Assembly: GCA_004322215.1 (NCBI GenBank)
Contig: SCSM01000045.1
Span: 1-64,000, forward strand
Direction of reading: 5' to 3'
Source of the DNA: Bacteroidota bacterium
GTDB taxonomy: Bacteria; Bacteroidota; Ignavibacteria; Kapaibacteriales; UBA2268
DNA length: 64,000 bases
Shown: in pieces, positions 52,526-61,172 of the stretch
Numbering within the stretch: position 1 is the first letter of the stretch
How the letters are laid out: the number at the start of each line of letters is the position of its first letter
Notes under the pieces: model-generated
Database searches by the model: none
What the model saw: only the letters and a program-made list of their open reading frames with translations
Told to the model about the DNA's origin: nothing
Position numbers and translations under genes: made by a program

Positions 52526-53395
52526 ATGAAAAAATTTGTATTATCAATAACGATAGTATCGTTTGTATTTTCATTCTCAGTTCTCCAAGCACAGAACTTT
52601 TTCACTTATTTGTCATCGCTGAAACTGCCGAATCAACTTGAATTTTGCGGTGAAAAAATCCCGCTCGATATTCCCGAAGTGAAGGAACGTGCAGAGCGTG
52701 AATTTTATTTATTGATGCAGCAACCGGGACAAATAATACTTTACATAAAGCGTTCGGGAAGATATTTCCCAATTTTCGAGAAAATCATTAAAGAGAAAAA
52801 TCTACCTGATGATTTGAAATACTTATCGGTAGTAGAAAGTGCATTGTATATGTCACGTTCATCGAAAGGTGCTGTGGGGCTCTGGCAATTCATGCCGGGT
52901 ACAGCACGTAGTTATGGATTGCAGGTTGACGATTACGTTGATGAAAGACGTCATCCCGAAAAAAGTACGGAAGCAGCACTCGAATACCTGAAAGACGGTT
53001 ACAAACAGCACAAGTCCTGGATTTTATCTGCTGCCGGATATAATATGGGCAATACGAATGTCGCTTCGCATCTCGATTTCCAGAACGGCAACAGCTTTTT
53101 CGATTTATTTCTGAACGAGGAAACTTCGAGATATATTCTGAGAATTGTAGTAATAAAGGAGATAATGTCCAATACCGATAAATACGGTTTCAAGATTGCA
53201 CAAAGTGAAAAGTACAAGCCGGATAATATAAAATATATCGAATGTAACGAAGAAATTCCAAACCTCTCGAAATGGGCATCAGACCAGGGAACAACATACA
53301 AAGACGTGAAAATTCTCAATCCCTGGCTCCTCGACAAGAAGCTCCCGAAGCCCTCCAAAGGAGATTCGTATAAGATAGCCGTACCTGGAAAATAA
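52526..53395 (+). CDS. Membrane-bound/periplasmic lytic transglycosylase (SLT domain)
   Basis: Peptidoglycan-cleaving enzyme of the MltD type, 289 residues. Signal peptide MKKFVLSITIVSFVFSFSVL. The SLT domain spans about 75-210, with catalytic glutamate in LSVVESALYMSRSSKGAVGLWQF, then MPGTARSYGL and ILSAAGYNMGNTNV. The C-terminal part (about 235-289, YKIAVPGK at the end) looks like one remnant of a LysM module. Full MltD has more LysM repeats, so this is a short form. Confidence 0.9.
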   Translation: MKKFVLSITIVSFVFSFSVLQAQNFFTYLSSLKLPNQLEFCGEKIPLDIPEVKERAEREFYLLMQQPGQIILYIKRSGRYFPIFEKIIKEKNLPDDLKYLSVVESALYMSRSSKGAVGLWQFMPGTARSYGLQVDDYVDERRHPEKSTEAALEYLKDGYKQHKSWILSAAGYNMGNTNVASHLDFQNGNSFFDLFLNEETSRYILRIVVIKEIMSNTDKYGFKIAQSEKYKPDNIKYIECNEEIPNLSKWASDQGTTYKDVKILNPWLLDKKLPKPSKGDSYKIAVPGK

Positions 53396-53396
53396 A

Positions 53397-53424
53397 AAAA
53401 CCTAAGAGTATAAACTTAGGTTTT
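53397..53424. terminator. Bidirectional intrinsic terminator
   Basis: AAAACCTAAG, an 8-nt loop and CTTAGGTTTT pair perfectly over ten positions, with A and T runs at the ends that serve both strands. It lies directly after the transglycosylase stop and 25 bp from the stop of the convergent propeller gene. Confidence 0.9.
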
Positions 53425-53448
53425 AATAAATTAATTATCTAAAATATA

Positions 53449-54423
53449 TTATTTAAGTTTCTTCCTCCATATCTCGTGGAACCCTCCTATTTCCCCATCA
53501 ATATATTCAGTAAATAAATATTCTCCGTTTCCCGCAAGCATAAATGTCGGAAATTTCTCAGAACTGAAATCAAGTGCAATGGATTTGTTATATATTGATG
53601 ACTTGCCAACCCCAAAGTGGCTCCATCCCGCTACAACATAAAGGTTTTCATTGTCAATATAAATATTCCATATATGTTCAGAGAAATTCTTTTTGAACCA
53701 CTCCCAGGTTATACCTCCATCTGATGATTTAATTATCATTCCGTCATTACCTACAATCCATATATCATCATTCTTAAAAAGGATATTATTAATATCCTCA
53801 CCATTGATGTTTGTCAGTATTTTCCAGGATAAACCGCCATCGAACGTTTTGTAAATCCTGGAATCTTTATTTTTTACATTTTTATTAGCTACCTTTACAT
53901 ATAAGGGGCAGCACAAGATATATCCTTCTTCACTGTTTTTCATCTTTATTTTTTTCAATTTAAAACCTTGCGTAAAAAAGATTGAATCCCAGGTTTTGCC
54001 TCCATTACTTGTCCGAAATACAACACCATTATCCGAACCGGCTAATCCTGTATTATTATCAATGAAGCTGATTGCTTTTAAATCATATTTTGAATCAATT
54101 GCAAAATCAAAGTATTTATTTTCTTTTGAATCGTATTTGATAATTGTTCCTTTATGACCGCAAATCCAGATGTTCGACTCATCAATAAAGCTGATACCCC
54201 ACAACTGTGCATCTGTTCCGATATAGACTTCCTCCCACGTCTGACCGGTATCTTTCGATATAAAAAAGAAACCATTATTTCCTGCTCCTGTTATTATATT
54301 TTTCCCATAAGTTTCAAGTGCCCATAAAGGTGCAGGTCCATCAGAATGATACACAAGCTCCCAATTATTTTGTGCAAAAAGTAATGAGCAATTTATTAAC
54401 AATATAAAAAGTAATTTTTTCAT
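53449..54423 (-). CDS. Secreted Ycf48/BNR-like propeller protein without sorting tail
   Basis: 324 residues from the ATG at 54423, with GGGAG six bases upstream. Signal peptide MKKLLFILLINCSLLFAQ. Repeats of about 45 residues include ISKDTGQTWEEV, FRTSNGGKTWDSI, YKTFDGGLSWKIL and IKSSDGGITWEWF, a seven-bladed propeller like Ycf48 and photosystem-repair-like proteins. It ends EIWRKKLK with no sorting tail, so it may stay in the periplasm. It follows the anti-sigma-like gene directly and is probably part of that operon. Confidence 0.85.
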   Translation of the reverse strand: MKKLLFILLINCSLLFAQNNWELVYHSDGPAPLWALETYGKNIITGAGNNGFFFISKDTGQTWEEVYIGTDAQLWGISFIDESNIWICGHKGTIIKYDSKENKYFDFAIDSKYDLKAISFIDNNTGLAGSDNGVVFRTSNGGKTWDSIFFTQGFKLKKIKMKNSEEGYILCCPLYVKVANKNVKNKDSRIYKTFDGGLSWKILTNINGEDINNILFKNDDIWIVGNDGMIIKSSDGGITWEWFKKNFSEHIWNIYIDNENLYVVAGWSHFGVGKSSIYNKSIALDFSSEKFPTFMLAGNGEYLFTEYIDGEIGGFHEIWRKKLK

Positions 54424-54434
54424 TTTCGTCTCCC

Positions 54435-56060
54435 TCAATTAACAATAATTCTTTGTGTTGCCATTTCGCCCTGAGTTGTCTTTATTGATAATATATATAT
54501 TCCCGAACTTACATCGCTGATATCAATTTGAATTTTATGTTTGCCGGCTTCTAATGTTTTTTTCTTTACAAGATTACCTACAAAGTTCCCGGAAAAGTCG
54601 TGAATATCTATCGTTATCTCCCGGTCTTCTGTCAAATTGAATGTTACATTAGATACATTATATGTTGGATTCGGATATATTTTTTCTATAGTTACAGCAC
54701 CGGAACTTATTTTGCAGACATCCAAATATGACTTTCCCCTTATTTCTTCGCATGCTTGAGCAGCAGTAAGTACACCGTTCTTAATTTTTTGTATTACTTC
54801 CATCTCATTTTTTAATGGAATGCTGTACCTTTCCGATAATCTGCTAATTAATTCATCTGTAGGGACAAACCAAAATACTATCCTCTCGATGAGTTTTGAT
54901 TTTTCAAATTTTATCTCGAGTGGTATTAATTCAGCAAAACTAATATTTGTCCAATTCGTTCTAACTGTAAATATCGGACTTTCATATAAAATATCTTGTA
55001 CTTTTCTTTCTATGGGGTTGTATTTAAAAGCGTAAGCAACAGGATAAATCTTGGAATATGATTCCTTGCTCCAGCCAGTATAATTGACCAACTCTTTTTT
55101 GAATCCTATATTTGATTTTTCTTTGAGTTCTTCAATTTGTTCCTGTGTTAAACCCAGTATCTTCGGTTCACGAGACCAAATACAAACCATCCTCGATAGT
55201 GTCACTTCCTTCCCGTCTATTATTTCAGTTACAATCGAATCATCCATAGTATATCCTTGCAATTCATAAATTTCATCCCGGGCAGGATTATACTGGTAAT
55301 TCAAATCAAATGAATAATGTCTTCTTACAAGAAAATTCTCACCTGTAGTCGGATATCCTGTCTTGAAATACGGATATACTTTATAGCTGTAATGATAGCC
55401 GTTGTCATTTCTGAAAGGAATAGGATGAATCCTGTTGAATTCTTCTGTATTAAATTCCAATTTATCATCATTACAGGTTATACCGATATTTTTCAATTCA
55501 TCATTGGTTAATTCTAATATCGTAACTCCGGGTATGGCGTCTCCGCTTGTTGTTATTTTAAGTTTTGCAGGTTCGAGTAAGTCAATTCCATCTTTGTAAA
55601 CTATTTTTACCTCAAAACCAGAAGAGTTGCTAAGAACCTTATCGAAAGGCCTCCTGATTTCACCATTCTCATCAACTTTTGTTATGTATTGATTTGATCG
55701 CTCCTCATTCAAATTTTGTTCCCCTTCATTTAATTCTGTCGAAGAACTTTTTAACTCGTTCATTGAATAAAATTGTGGTGAATTATTTTCATTCTTCATC
55801 TCAACTTTTTCTGATGTTGCACTACCGGTAAATTTCTTACTCTCATTTGTTGTGTTACCTGTTTGAACAGAAGAATTAATCACCAGGTATGCTACAATCG
55901 AAATAATTAAAGTAGTCATAATTAATAGTCCTTTGAATTTTGTTACATTTTTTGGTTTTTTTCTGTTGAACAATGCAGTTAAATCTTCCTCTGAATAAGG
56001 CAATGAGCCGTCAATCAGCAGTTTTGCTTTTTTAAAATAATTATCAAGCTCTTTCTTCAT
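54435..56060 (-). CDS. Membrane anti-sigma-like protein ending in a type IX sorting tail
   Basis: 541 residues from the ATG at 56060, overlapping the sigma gene by 17 bases. Residues 1-43 are short, charged and cytoplasmic (KKELDNYFKKAKLLIDGSLP), in the position of an anti-sigma domain. One helix follows (about 44-61, GLLIMTTLIISIVAYLVI). A long extracytoplasmic part has ILELTNDELKNIGI and further beta-rich sequence. The last 85 residues, from IEKIYPNPTYNVSNVTFNL to MATQRIIVN, form a clear type A sorting domain. A sorting tail on a non-cleaved membrane protein is odd. The anti-sigma role is inferred from overlap and topology; no conserved anti-sigma motif was seen. Confidence 0.75.
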   Translation of the reverse strand: MKKELDNYFKKAKLLIDGSLPYSEEDLTALFNRKKPKNVTKFKGLLIMTTLIISIVAYLVINSSVQTGNTTNESKKFTGSATSEKVEMKNENNSPQFYSMNELKSSSTELNEGEQNLNEERSNQYITKVDENGEIRRPFDKVLSNSSGFEVKIVYKDGIDLLEPAKLKITTSGDAIPGVTILELTNDELKNIGITCNDDKLEFNTEEFNRIHPIPFRNDNGYHYSYKVYPYFKTGYPTTGENFLVRRHYSFDLNYQYNPARDEIYELQGYTMDDSIVTEIIDGKEVTLSRMVCIWSREPKILGLTQEQIEELKEKSNIGFKKELVNYTGWSKESYSKIYPVAYAFKYNPIERKVQDILYESPIFTVRTNWTNISFAELIPLEIKFEKSKLIERIVFWFVPTDELISRLSERYSIPLKNEMEVIQKIKNGVLTAAQACEEIRGKSYLDVCKISSGAVTIEKIYPNPTYNVSNVTFNLTEDREITIDIHDFSGNFVGNLVKKKTLEAGKHKIQIDISDVSSGIYILSIKTTQGEMATQRIIVN

Positions 56061-56553
56061 CGTCAATCCCCATCAATTGTGATAATTTCTTTTTGCCTAA
56101 TGCAAGGCGAGATTTAACAGTTTCCTCACTGACTTTCTGAATCTCTGCAACTTCCTTTCTCGAAAATCCTTCAATATTGTGAAGGATTAATGCTTCCTTT
56201 TGTTCTTCAGGAAGTTTGTTCAGGCATTCATAAAGCAGTGAAATATCCGTTATGATATCAGCAGAAAGATTTTGAACGAAAAGGCTATCCAACTCGACAT
56301 TGACAAATCTTGCCGAATCCTTCTTTCTTTTCAGCTTATAGTATATGCGGCTGGATATTGTGAACAAGAAGCTGAGAAATGCTTTCTCATTCGATAAGCT
56401 ATTGAATCCTTCATAAGCTGAAGCGAGTGTTTCTCCAAGCAAATCCTTAGCAAACTCCCTATTCTTAGCCATAAAAAGACAGTAGCGCCAAATATTATCC
56501 TTTACTCCGCTATACAACTGAATAAACCGTTCCTGCTTTTCTTTCTGCGTCAT
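56044..56553 (-). CDS. ECF-type RNA polymerase sigma factor
   Basis: 169 residues with sigma region 2 (IWRYCLFMAKNREFAKDLLGETLASAYEGF, and FLSFLFTISSRIYYKLKRKK) and region 4 (CLNKLPEEQKEALILHNIEGFSRKEVAEIQKVSEETVKSRLALGKKKL). No extra domains. The 3' end overlaps the downstream membrane protein gene by 17 bases, the usual layout of a sigma/anti-sigma pair. The promoter lies in the gap to 56803 and may be autoregulated. Confidence 0.94.
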   Translation of the reverse strand: MTQKEKQERFIQLYSGVKDNIWRYCLFMAKNREFAKDLLGETLASAYEGFNSLSNEKAFLSFLFTISSRIYYKLKRKKDSARFVNVELDSLFVQNLSADIITDISLLYECLNKLPEEQKEALILHNIEGFSRKEVAEIQKVSEETVKSRLALGKKKLSQLMGIDDEERA

Positions 56554-56728
56554 TCAAAAAACAATTGGTACCAAAACAATGTAGTAAGTGCAATATTATC
56601 GAAAAAAGGGTTAAACAATAATTATTTTTTTTGCATAAAGGTTCATTTTCCTTGGCACAATTATTGTTCAATTAATCATGTTAGCGGTGAGTTCATAAAA
56701 CCGCAGATTTTTTGCCGTGCTCATGGTC

Positions 56729-56752
56729 TCCCCTCTCAGCGATGGGAGGGGA
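56729..56752. repeat. GC-rich hairpin in the gap between the sigma factor and 56803
   Basis: T-CCCCTCTC, loop AGCGAT, GGGAGGGG-A gives nine pairs (one G-T). It is markedly GC-rich against its AT-rich surroundings and lies in the 5' leader of the gene at 56803, 50 bp before its start. It may be a small dispersed repeat or a leader structure. Confidence 0.6.
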
Positions 56753-56802
56753 ACTTATCGGTGACGGCTTGATTTATCTAAAAAAATGGTTGCGAGGTTA
56801 AT

Positions 56803-57456
56803 ATGAAAAAACATATATTGAGTTATTTGCCGCTTTCGGTTGCGGCTTTCTTCCTTGTCGTTTTCATTCTTTTTGCCCAGACTGAAAAATCTACCGAAGA
56901 TAAAGATAATCCAGTAAAAAAGGAGCTGAATGAACTTTATAAAAAGTACGACAAATCTTTATTCAAAGCAATATTCTCACTTGAGGAACTCAGACCCTTT
57001 GCTATTATCCAGGTTGACAAACTGAGCGACACATACAAGAACGAGTGGACATCCCCGGATGCAATGTATGACATGCTGAACAAAAAAGACAGGGAACATC
57101 TTTTGAATCAGATTGCCATATATCTCCATGATTCAAAAGACCAGAACCGAAGCTTAAGAATTATAGATAAGTTGAAATACTGGTGCATTGCTGATGCCCA
57201 GTTTTCAATCATAACCGATAAGTTCGGTTTTTACAACGAAGATGTATTCCGTGCTTTGATGGAAATAGCCAGCACAAAGCAATTCTTTATTCGCGAGATA
57301 GACGGCCAGCCGCTCGACATCAAAACATTGACCAAACCACAGACCGAGAAAATATATAGCGATGCTATGAATTATATCAGTTCACTCAGTATGAAAGACC
57401 AGTTAAAATGCTATTCCGAAGTGTATTTGCAATTATCTAATATTAGTATGAGATAG
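56803..57456 (+). CDS. Exported or membrane-anchored protein of unknown function
   Basis: 217 residues starting with MKKHILSYLPLSVAAFFLVV and a hydrophobic stretch to about 26, either a signal peptide or an anchor (ILFAQ|TEKS could be cleaved). The remainder is helical and charged (KKELNELYKKYDKSLFKAIF), with no recognised motif. GAGG lies eight bases before the ATG. It is divergent from the sigma factor gene and could be one of its targets; that is speculation. Confidence 0.75.
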   Translation: MKKHILSYLPLSVAAFFLVVFILFAQTEKSTEDKDNPVKKELNELYKKYDKSLFKAIFSLEELRPFAIIQVDKLSDTYKNEWTSPDAMYDMLNKKDREHLLNQIAIYLHDSKDQNRSLRIIDKLKYWCIADAQFSIITDKFGFYNEDVFRALMEIASTKQFFIREIDGQPLDIKTLTKPQTEKIYSDAMNYISSLSMKDQLKCYSEVYLQLSNISMR

Positions 57457-57492
57457 GAAATAAAATTAAATAATTAATGAAATAAATAATCT

Positions 57493-57759
57493 ATGCTTGA
57501 TATAAAATATTCAGATAATGCTACAAAACAATTATCACAAATCTCAAAAGGTGATAAATCAAATGCTAAATTAATTTTAAAATCTCTTGAAAAATTTGCA
57601 GAATTTCCATTAGAAAAACAAGACGTAAAAATTCTAAAAGGCAAATTTGGTTTTCTTAAAAGACTAAGAGCAGGCAATTATAGAATAATTTTTGAAAATG
57701 ATAATCAATGTATTTACGTCTATGAAATAAAACATAGAAAGGATGTGCATCGTGATTAA
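57493..57759 (+). CDS. RelE-type toxin
   Basis: 88-residue ribosome-dependent mRNA interferase-like protein. The pattern LDIKYSDNATKQLSQI, FPLEKQDVKILKGKFGFLKRLRAGNYRIIFE and YVYEIKHRKDVHR fits the RelE/ParE fold, with the R-x-G-xYRI core and the C-terminal H-R-x-x-VHR positions. It comes first in the pair, overlapping the antitoxin start. Confidence 0.88.
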   Translation: MLDIKYSDNATKQLSQISKGDKSNAKLILKSLEKFAEFPLEKQDVKILKGKFGFLKRLRAGNYRIIFENDNQCIYVYEIKHRKDVHRD

Positions 57760-57940
57760 AACTCAGGTAATAAAACAAAGCAGAAAACCTATTGCTGTAA
57801 TTATGGATTATGATGAATATAAAAGATTGAAGGAAATCGAAGAGGATAACGAAGACTATAATTCGGCAATCAAAGTCAAAATTTCAAACAAAAAATGGAC
57901 AAGCCATAAGACTTTAAAGAAACAACTTGGGATTGATTAA
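57752..57940 (+). CDS. Antitoxin of the RelE-type pair (Phd/YefM-like)
   Basis: 62 residues from the GTG at 57752, preferred over the ATG at 57743 because AAAGGA then lies at a normal distance (eight bases) rather than touching the start. The N-terminus TQVIKQSRKPIAVIMDYDEYKRLKEI is Phd/YefM-like (dimerisation and DNA binding). The C-terminal part would bind the toxin. It overlaps the toxin stop (GTGATTAA). Confidence 0.82.
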   Translation: MIKTQVIKQSRKPIAVIMDYDEYKRLKEIEEDNEDYNSAIKVKISNKKWTSHKTLKKQLGID

Positions 57941-57978
57941 AGAATCACCATTAAAGTATATTATTAAATACTGGTAGG

Positions 57979-58572
57979 TTATTTTAATTTATATTCCAAT
58001 AATTCCCATCTTTCTTTAAGTTCTTCCTTCCCATCACCTATTTCATAAATTTCATATAATATACGCCCAATGCCAGGTGAACAATATATGAACATTTTAT
58101 ATGAAACTTTATATGTCCTCTCAACACTATACTGGATGCATTTGTAACTCTTATCGGACAATTGCAATGTTACATCCATACTATCAACTTTAATAGTATC
58201 CGTTACTCCTCTGAATATATCTCCTTTTTGAACAGGATATTTTAAAATCATAACCGATTCATATTTTATATATGAATATAATCCATCGGACTTATTTATA
58301 TAGTAATTTCGGGATTGAACTTTCCCGTTTGAATCGCACACTTCAACAACATAATATTTTTCTGATTCTATTAAAGTATCAGCAATGACTTTTGTAATTC
58401 TTTTGTGACAATTAACATCTCCATAGCTGCCAAAGCGGCAAATATTTTCTACCCATTCATTCCCGATTTTTAGAGGTAATATTTCTTTTGCTGATTCAGA
58501 GCAAAGTAAATAATTATCATGAGTAAATAGTAAGATAAAAATCAATATTGGTAATTGGAAAATTCTATTCAT
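57979..58572 (-). CDS. Exported protein of unknown function
   Basis: 197 residues from the second ATG (58572, AAGG at a better distance than for the ATG at 58578). Signal peptide MNRIFQLPILIFILLFTHDN. The mature part begins LPLKIGNEWVENICRFGSYG, like a loose group of FCB exported proteins starting LPL..GN.W. Function unknown. It is 17 bp after the SprA-like lipoprotein gene and probably co-transcribed. Confidence 0.72.
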   Translation of the reverse strand: MNRIFQLPILIFILLFTHDNYLLCSESAKEILPLKIGNEWVENICRFGSYGDVNCHKRITKVIADTLIESEKYYVVEVCDSNGKVQSRNYYINKSDGLYSYIKYESVMILKYPVQKGDIFRGVTDTIKVDSMDVTLQLSDKSYKCIQYSVERTYKVSYKMFIYCSPGIGRILYEIYEIGDGKEELKERWELLEYKLK

Positions 58573-58595
58573 AATCATCCTTATATTAATTATTA

Positions 58596-59630
58596 TTATT
58601 TTAAAGTCTCAACAACAATCAAATACCTGTCCCTCTCGGTTTTTGACCTTGCCTCTCCATAAGTCTTGTCATAAACTTCAGGATACATATACTTTTGGAC
58701 TAAATCTGTACGGTTAATTTTCTGCAAATATGATATTATCCCGGAATAAAATGGCTGAAGTGAAGGGAGCATAATGATACCTTCATTTTTATCAAAGTAT
58801 GGTAATCGCAAATCAAATTTCCCGTCTGGAACAGGATTTCCTGTTTCATTATCAACGCGGTCAACGCCAAATATCGTAACAAGCTTGTCGGGTAAACTGT
58901 CTAACACATCGAGTGTATCGTTGTTCTGATTTATATAAAATAATTTGACATCGGTTTTATTTACATCAATACCTTTTGCATCAAAAGTATAATAATTCTT
59001 GAGCAATCTTTGCCAGATTGTTCGATAAGGTGGTATCAGATTTGGTCTGTAAATCAATTTCAGAATCAATGTATCACCAGGATTTGTAAAGGATTTCATT
59101 GTACCATAGTATGCATCATCATCATTTGCATTAGTTTCGCCTTCGATTCTGTAAGAAACAGCATAATACCTGTCGGATTTTAAATCTTTTAATCTTATTA
59201 TTCCCAAATTATAATCAATAGTATATTTTGTTGAATCTAATAATGCAAAATTTGACATTTCAACAATACCGGATGTTGGTGGTATATGTAATAAAGAATC
59301 GTTATATCGTTCTCCTATAAGATATTTCTTTGTCTCAAGGTCGGCAAAAGCTATCCCAATAAATGTAACCGATGAATCATTAAGATTATTATTCGATTCC
59401 CAAACCTCAATTTGTTTAATCCTCAAAGGTGTTGCTGATTGCGGTATATATCCCAATTTGTAGAAATCATTTATAATAGAATAATAAGATGTATCGAGAA
59501 GGAAATAATTCCTCGAGTAATCGTAAGCATGATAATATGTTCTTTTAACGTTGTTCACCGGCTCATTCGTGGAATTATCAGAGCAGGATACAGCTAACAG
59601 AATAAAAAATGTAAAAATTAATTGTTTCAT
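58596..59630 (-). CDS. Lipoprotein with a SprA-like domain
   Basis: 344 residues. The signal MKQLIFTFFILLAVSC ends in a plausible lipobox (AVSC). Two segments recall SprA, the giant translocon barrel of the type IX system: IDYNLGIIRLKDLKSDRYYAVSY, and VDRVDNETGNPVPDGKFDLR followed by GIIMLPSLQPFYSGIISYL (compare D..PDG.FDF..G..I....GRIIFP.LEPFG..L). Full SprA exceeds 2000 residues, so this is a short relative or stand-alone module. It may be a surface lipoprotein tied to type IX secretion; this is inference. Confidence 0.72.
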   Translation of the reverse strand: MKQLIFTFFILLAVSCSDNSTNEPVNNVKRTYYHAYDYSRNYFLLDTSYYSIINDFYKLGYIPQSATPLRIKQIEVWESNNNLNDSSVTFIGIAFADLETKKYLIGERYNDSLLHIPPTSGIVEMSNFALLDSTKYTIDYNLGIIRLKDLKSDRYYAVSYRIEGETNANDDDAYYGTMKSFTNPGDTLILKLIYRPNLIPPYRTIWQRLLKNYYTFDAKGIDVNKTDVKLFYINQNNDTLDVLDSLPDKLVTIFGVDRVDNETGNPVPDGKFDLRLPYFDKNEGIIMLPSLQPFYSGIISYLQKINRTDLVQKYMYPEVYDKTYGEARSKTERDRYLIVVETLK

Positions 59631-59659
59631 AATAATTCCTTTTTCAAATTATCTCAGGC

Positions 59660-59675
59660 GTTCGAGGTATCGAAC
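59660..59675. repeat. Palindrome between CreD and the SprA-like lipoprotein genes
   Basis: GTTCGA-GGTA-TCGAAC is a perfect 6-bp hairpin, flanked by GGC and CCCCTACGC. It lies 36 bp after the CreD stop in the transcribed direction without a T-run, and looks like one more small dispersed element. Confidence 0.6.
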
Positions 59676-59695
59676 CCCTACGCATGATTTTAATA

Positions 59696-61054
59696 TTATT
59701 TCTTTTCCGTTTGATTGCCAACCGAGTACCAGTCAATTTTTCTCGTTATAAACATAACAAAAGCCAAAATCAAAAACAAACCGACCGAGCCGAGCAGCAA
59801 TGCATAATTTTCAATTTGCAAAAGTACATATAAATATCCGTAAAGAGCAATTAATACCACAGCAAGTAAAAATCCTTCCTTTCTGCTTTTCAGAAACGCA
59901 AAAACGTATGTGCCGATTAATAATATATTAGCCGCACTTGCAGTGATATAAGCATAAATGAAATTCCAATGTTCCGACAGCGATAATAGAAGGAGATAAA
60001 ACAGTGTCAAAGCCAATCCGACTAACAGGTATTGGAGCGGATGTATCCTCATCTTTCTCAGAATTTCAATAAGGAAGAATGTTAGAAAAGTCAGTGCAAT
60101 AAATAAGATTCCGTATTTGACCGAACGGGATGTTTTTTGATATGTATCAACCGGAATCAGGAGTTCGGTTGTAGATAATGAATTAGTTATTTTACTGTAA
60201 ATGTCGGATTCATTATCACCTGATTTCCATTGCTGCGGATAACTCCTTCCGAAATAGGTTATTTCCCAGTTTGCCACGAATTGTCCCTTATTAATAGTCC
60301 TCGAAGACGGGAGAAATGCACCGGAAAAACTCGGAGTTGACCAGTTTGATTTAATTGTTACATTATTAACTTTTCCTAATGGCGCAAAACTAAGAGAACG
60401 GCTCCCGTTCAGATTTAATGAAAATGAATACGTATAGGATGTATCATTTGTTCTGTTTCTCAAACTTGGAAGTTTTACGTGCATTCCCGTATTGAAATCA
60501 TATAAGCCAACTAATCCCGGCAAGAAGTATAATTTATCATTTCCTTTATTTTGAGAATTATTCCATTGTAAATCAATTTCATTTTTTATGCCTCTCAAAT
60601 CCGAAAAGCTTGCAATCAGATAGGCATCATCCCAAAACACATCAGCGGAATCAATATTCAAAGATTTAATGTCAGGGAATGGAAATTTTCCCTCAAATTT
60701 TAATGATGTTTCATAAACCGGAATTTCGTAAATATCGCGGTATCTTATTTGTGGTTTCAATTCGGATTCGATTTTCATTTCATCAGGTAGGAAGAATGCA
60801 TATTTATAAATTAGATTTTCTGTGGTTTTTCCGTTACTCTCTACCTTCTTTTCGTGTTCATTATAGGGAATCACCATAATAGGTCCCTTTATCTCCTGTG
60901 CCTCTCCCCACAATTGGCTAACTTCATTTTCGACTTCTGCTCGGCGGCCTTTTCTGTCTTCAACTATGAAACCAATTAGTACAAGCGGTATTATCGAACA
61001 GATAACAAGAGCAGCAATGATTATCACTTTGATAATGATTTTCTGGCTTGACAT
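59696..61054 (-). CDS. creD: Inner membrane protein CreD
   Basis: Cell-envelope protein of the CreD family, 452 residues from the ATG at 61054 (GAGGGA six bases upstream). One N-terminal helix (about 6-30, KVIIIAALVICSIIPLVLIG), a large periplasmic domain with GEAQEIKGPIMVIPY and FFLPDEMKIESELKPQIRYRD, then a C-terminal block of about five helices from residue 315. CreD is linked to envelope stress in E. coli. No creBC regulators are nearby. Confidence 0.92.
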   Translation of the reverse strand: MSSQKIIIKVIIIAALVICSIIPLVLIGFIVEDRKGRRAEVENEVSQLWGEAQEIKGPIMVIPYNEHEKKVESNGKTTENLIYKYAFFLPDEMKIESELKPQIRYRDIYEIPVYETSLKFEGKFPFPDIKSLNIDSADVFWDDAYLIASFSDLRGIKNEIDLQWNNSQNKGNDKLYFLPGLVGLYDFNTGMHVKLPSLRNRTNDTSYTYSFSLNLNGSRSLSFAPLGKVNNVTIKSNWSTPSFSGAFLPSSRTINKGQFVANWEITYFGRSYPQQWKSGDNESDIYSKITNSLSTTELLIPVDTYQKTSRSVKYGILFIALTFLTFFLIEILRKMRIHPLQYLLVGLALTLFYLLLLSLSEHWNFIYAYITASAANILLIGTYVFAFLKSRKEGFLLAVVLIALYGYLYVLLQIENYALLLGSVGLFLILAFVMFITRKIDWYSVGNQTEKK

Positions 61055-61172
61055 AATATTCCCTCGAATTTTGTTTTTAAATGTTGGATAATAACTAATC
61101 CAATTATTTATCAAGGTTCAATTTATTATAGGCATATCAAATTAATTAATAATGATTTTTATAGTTTAGCTC

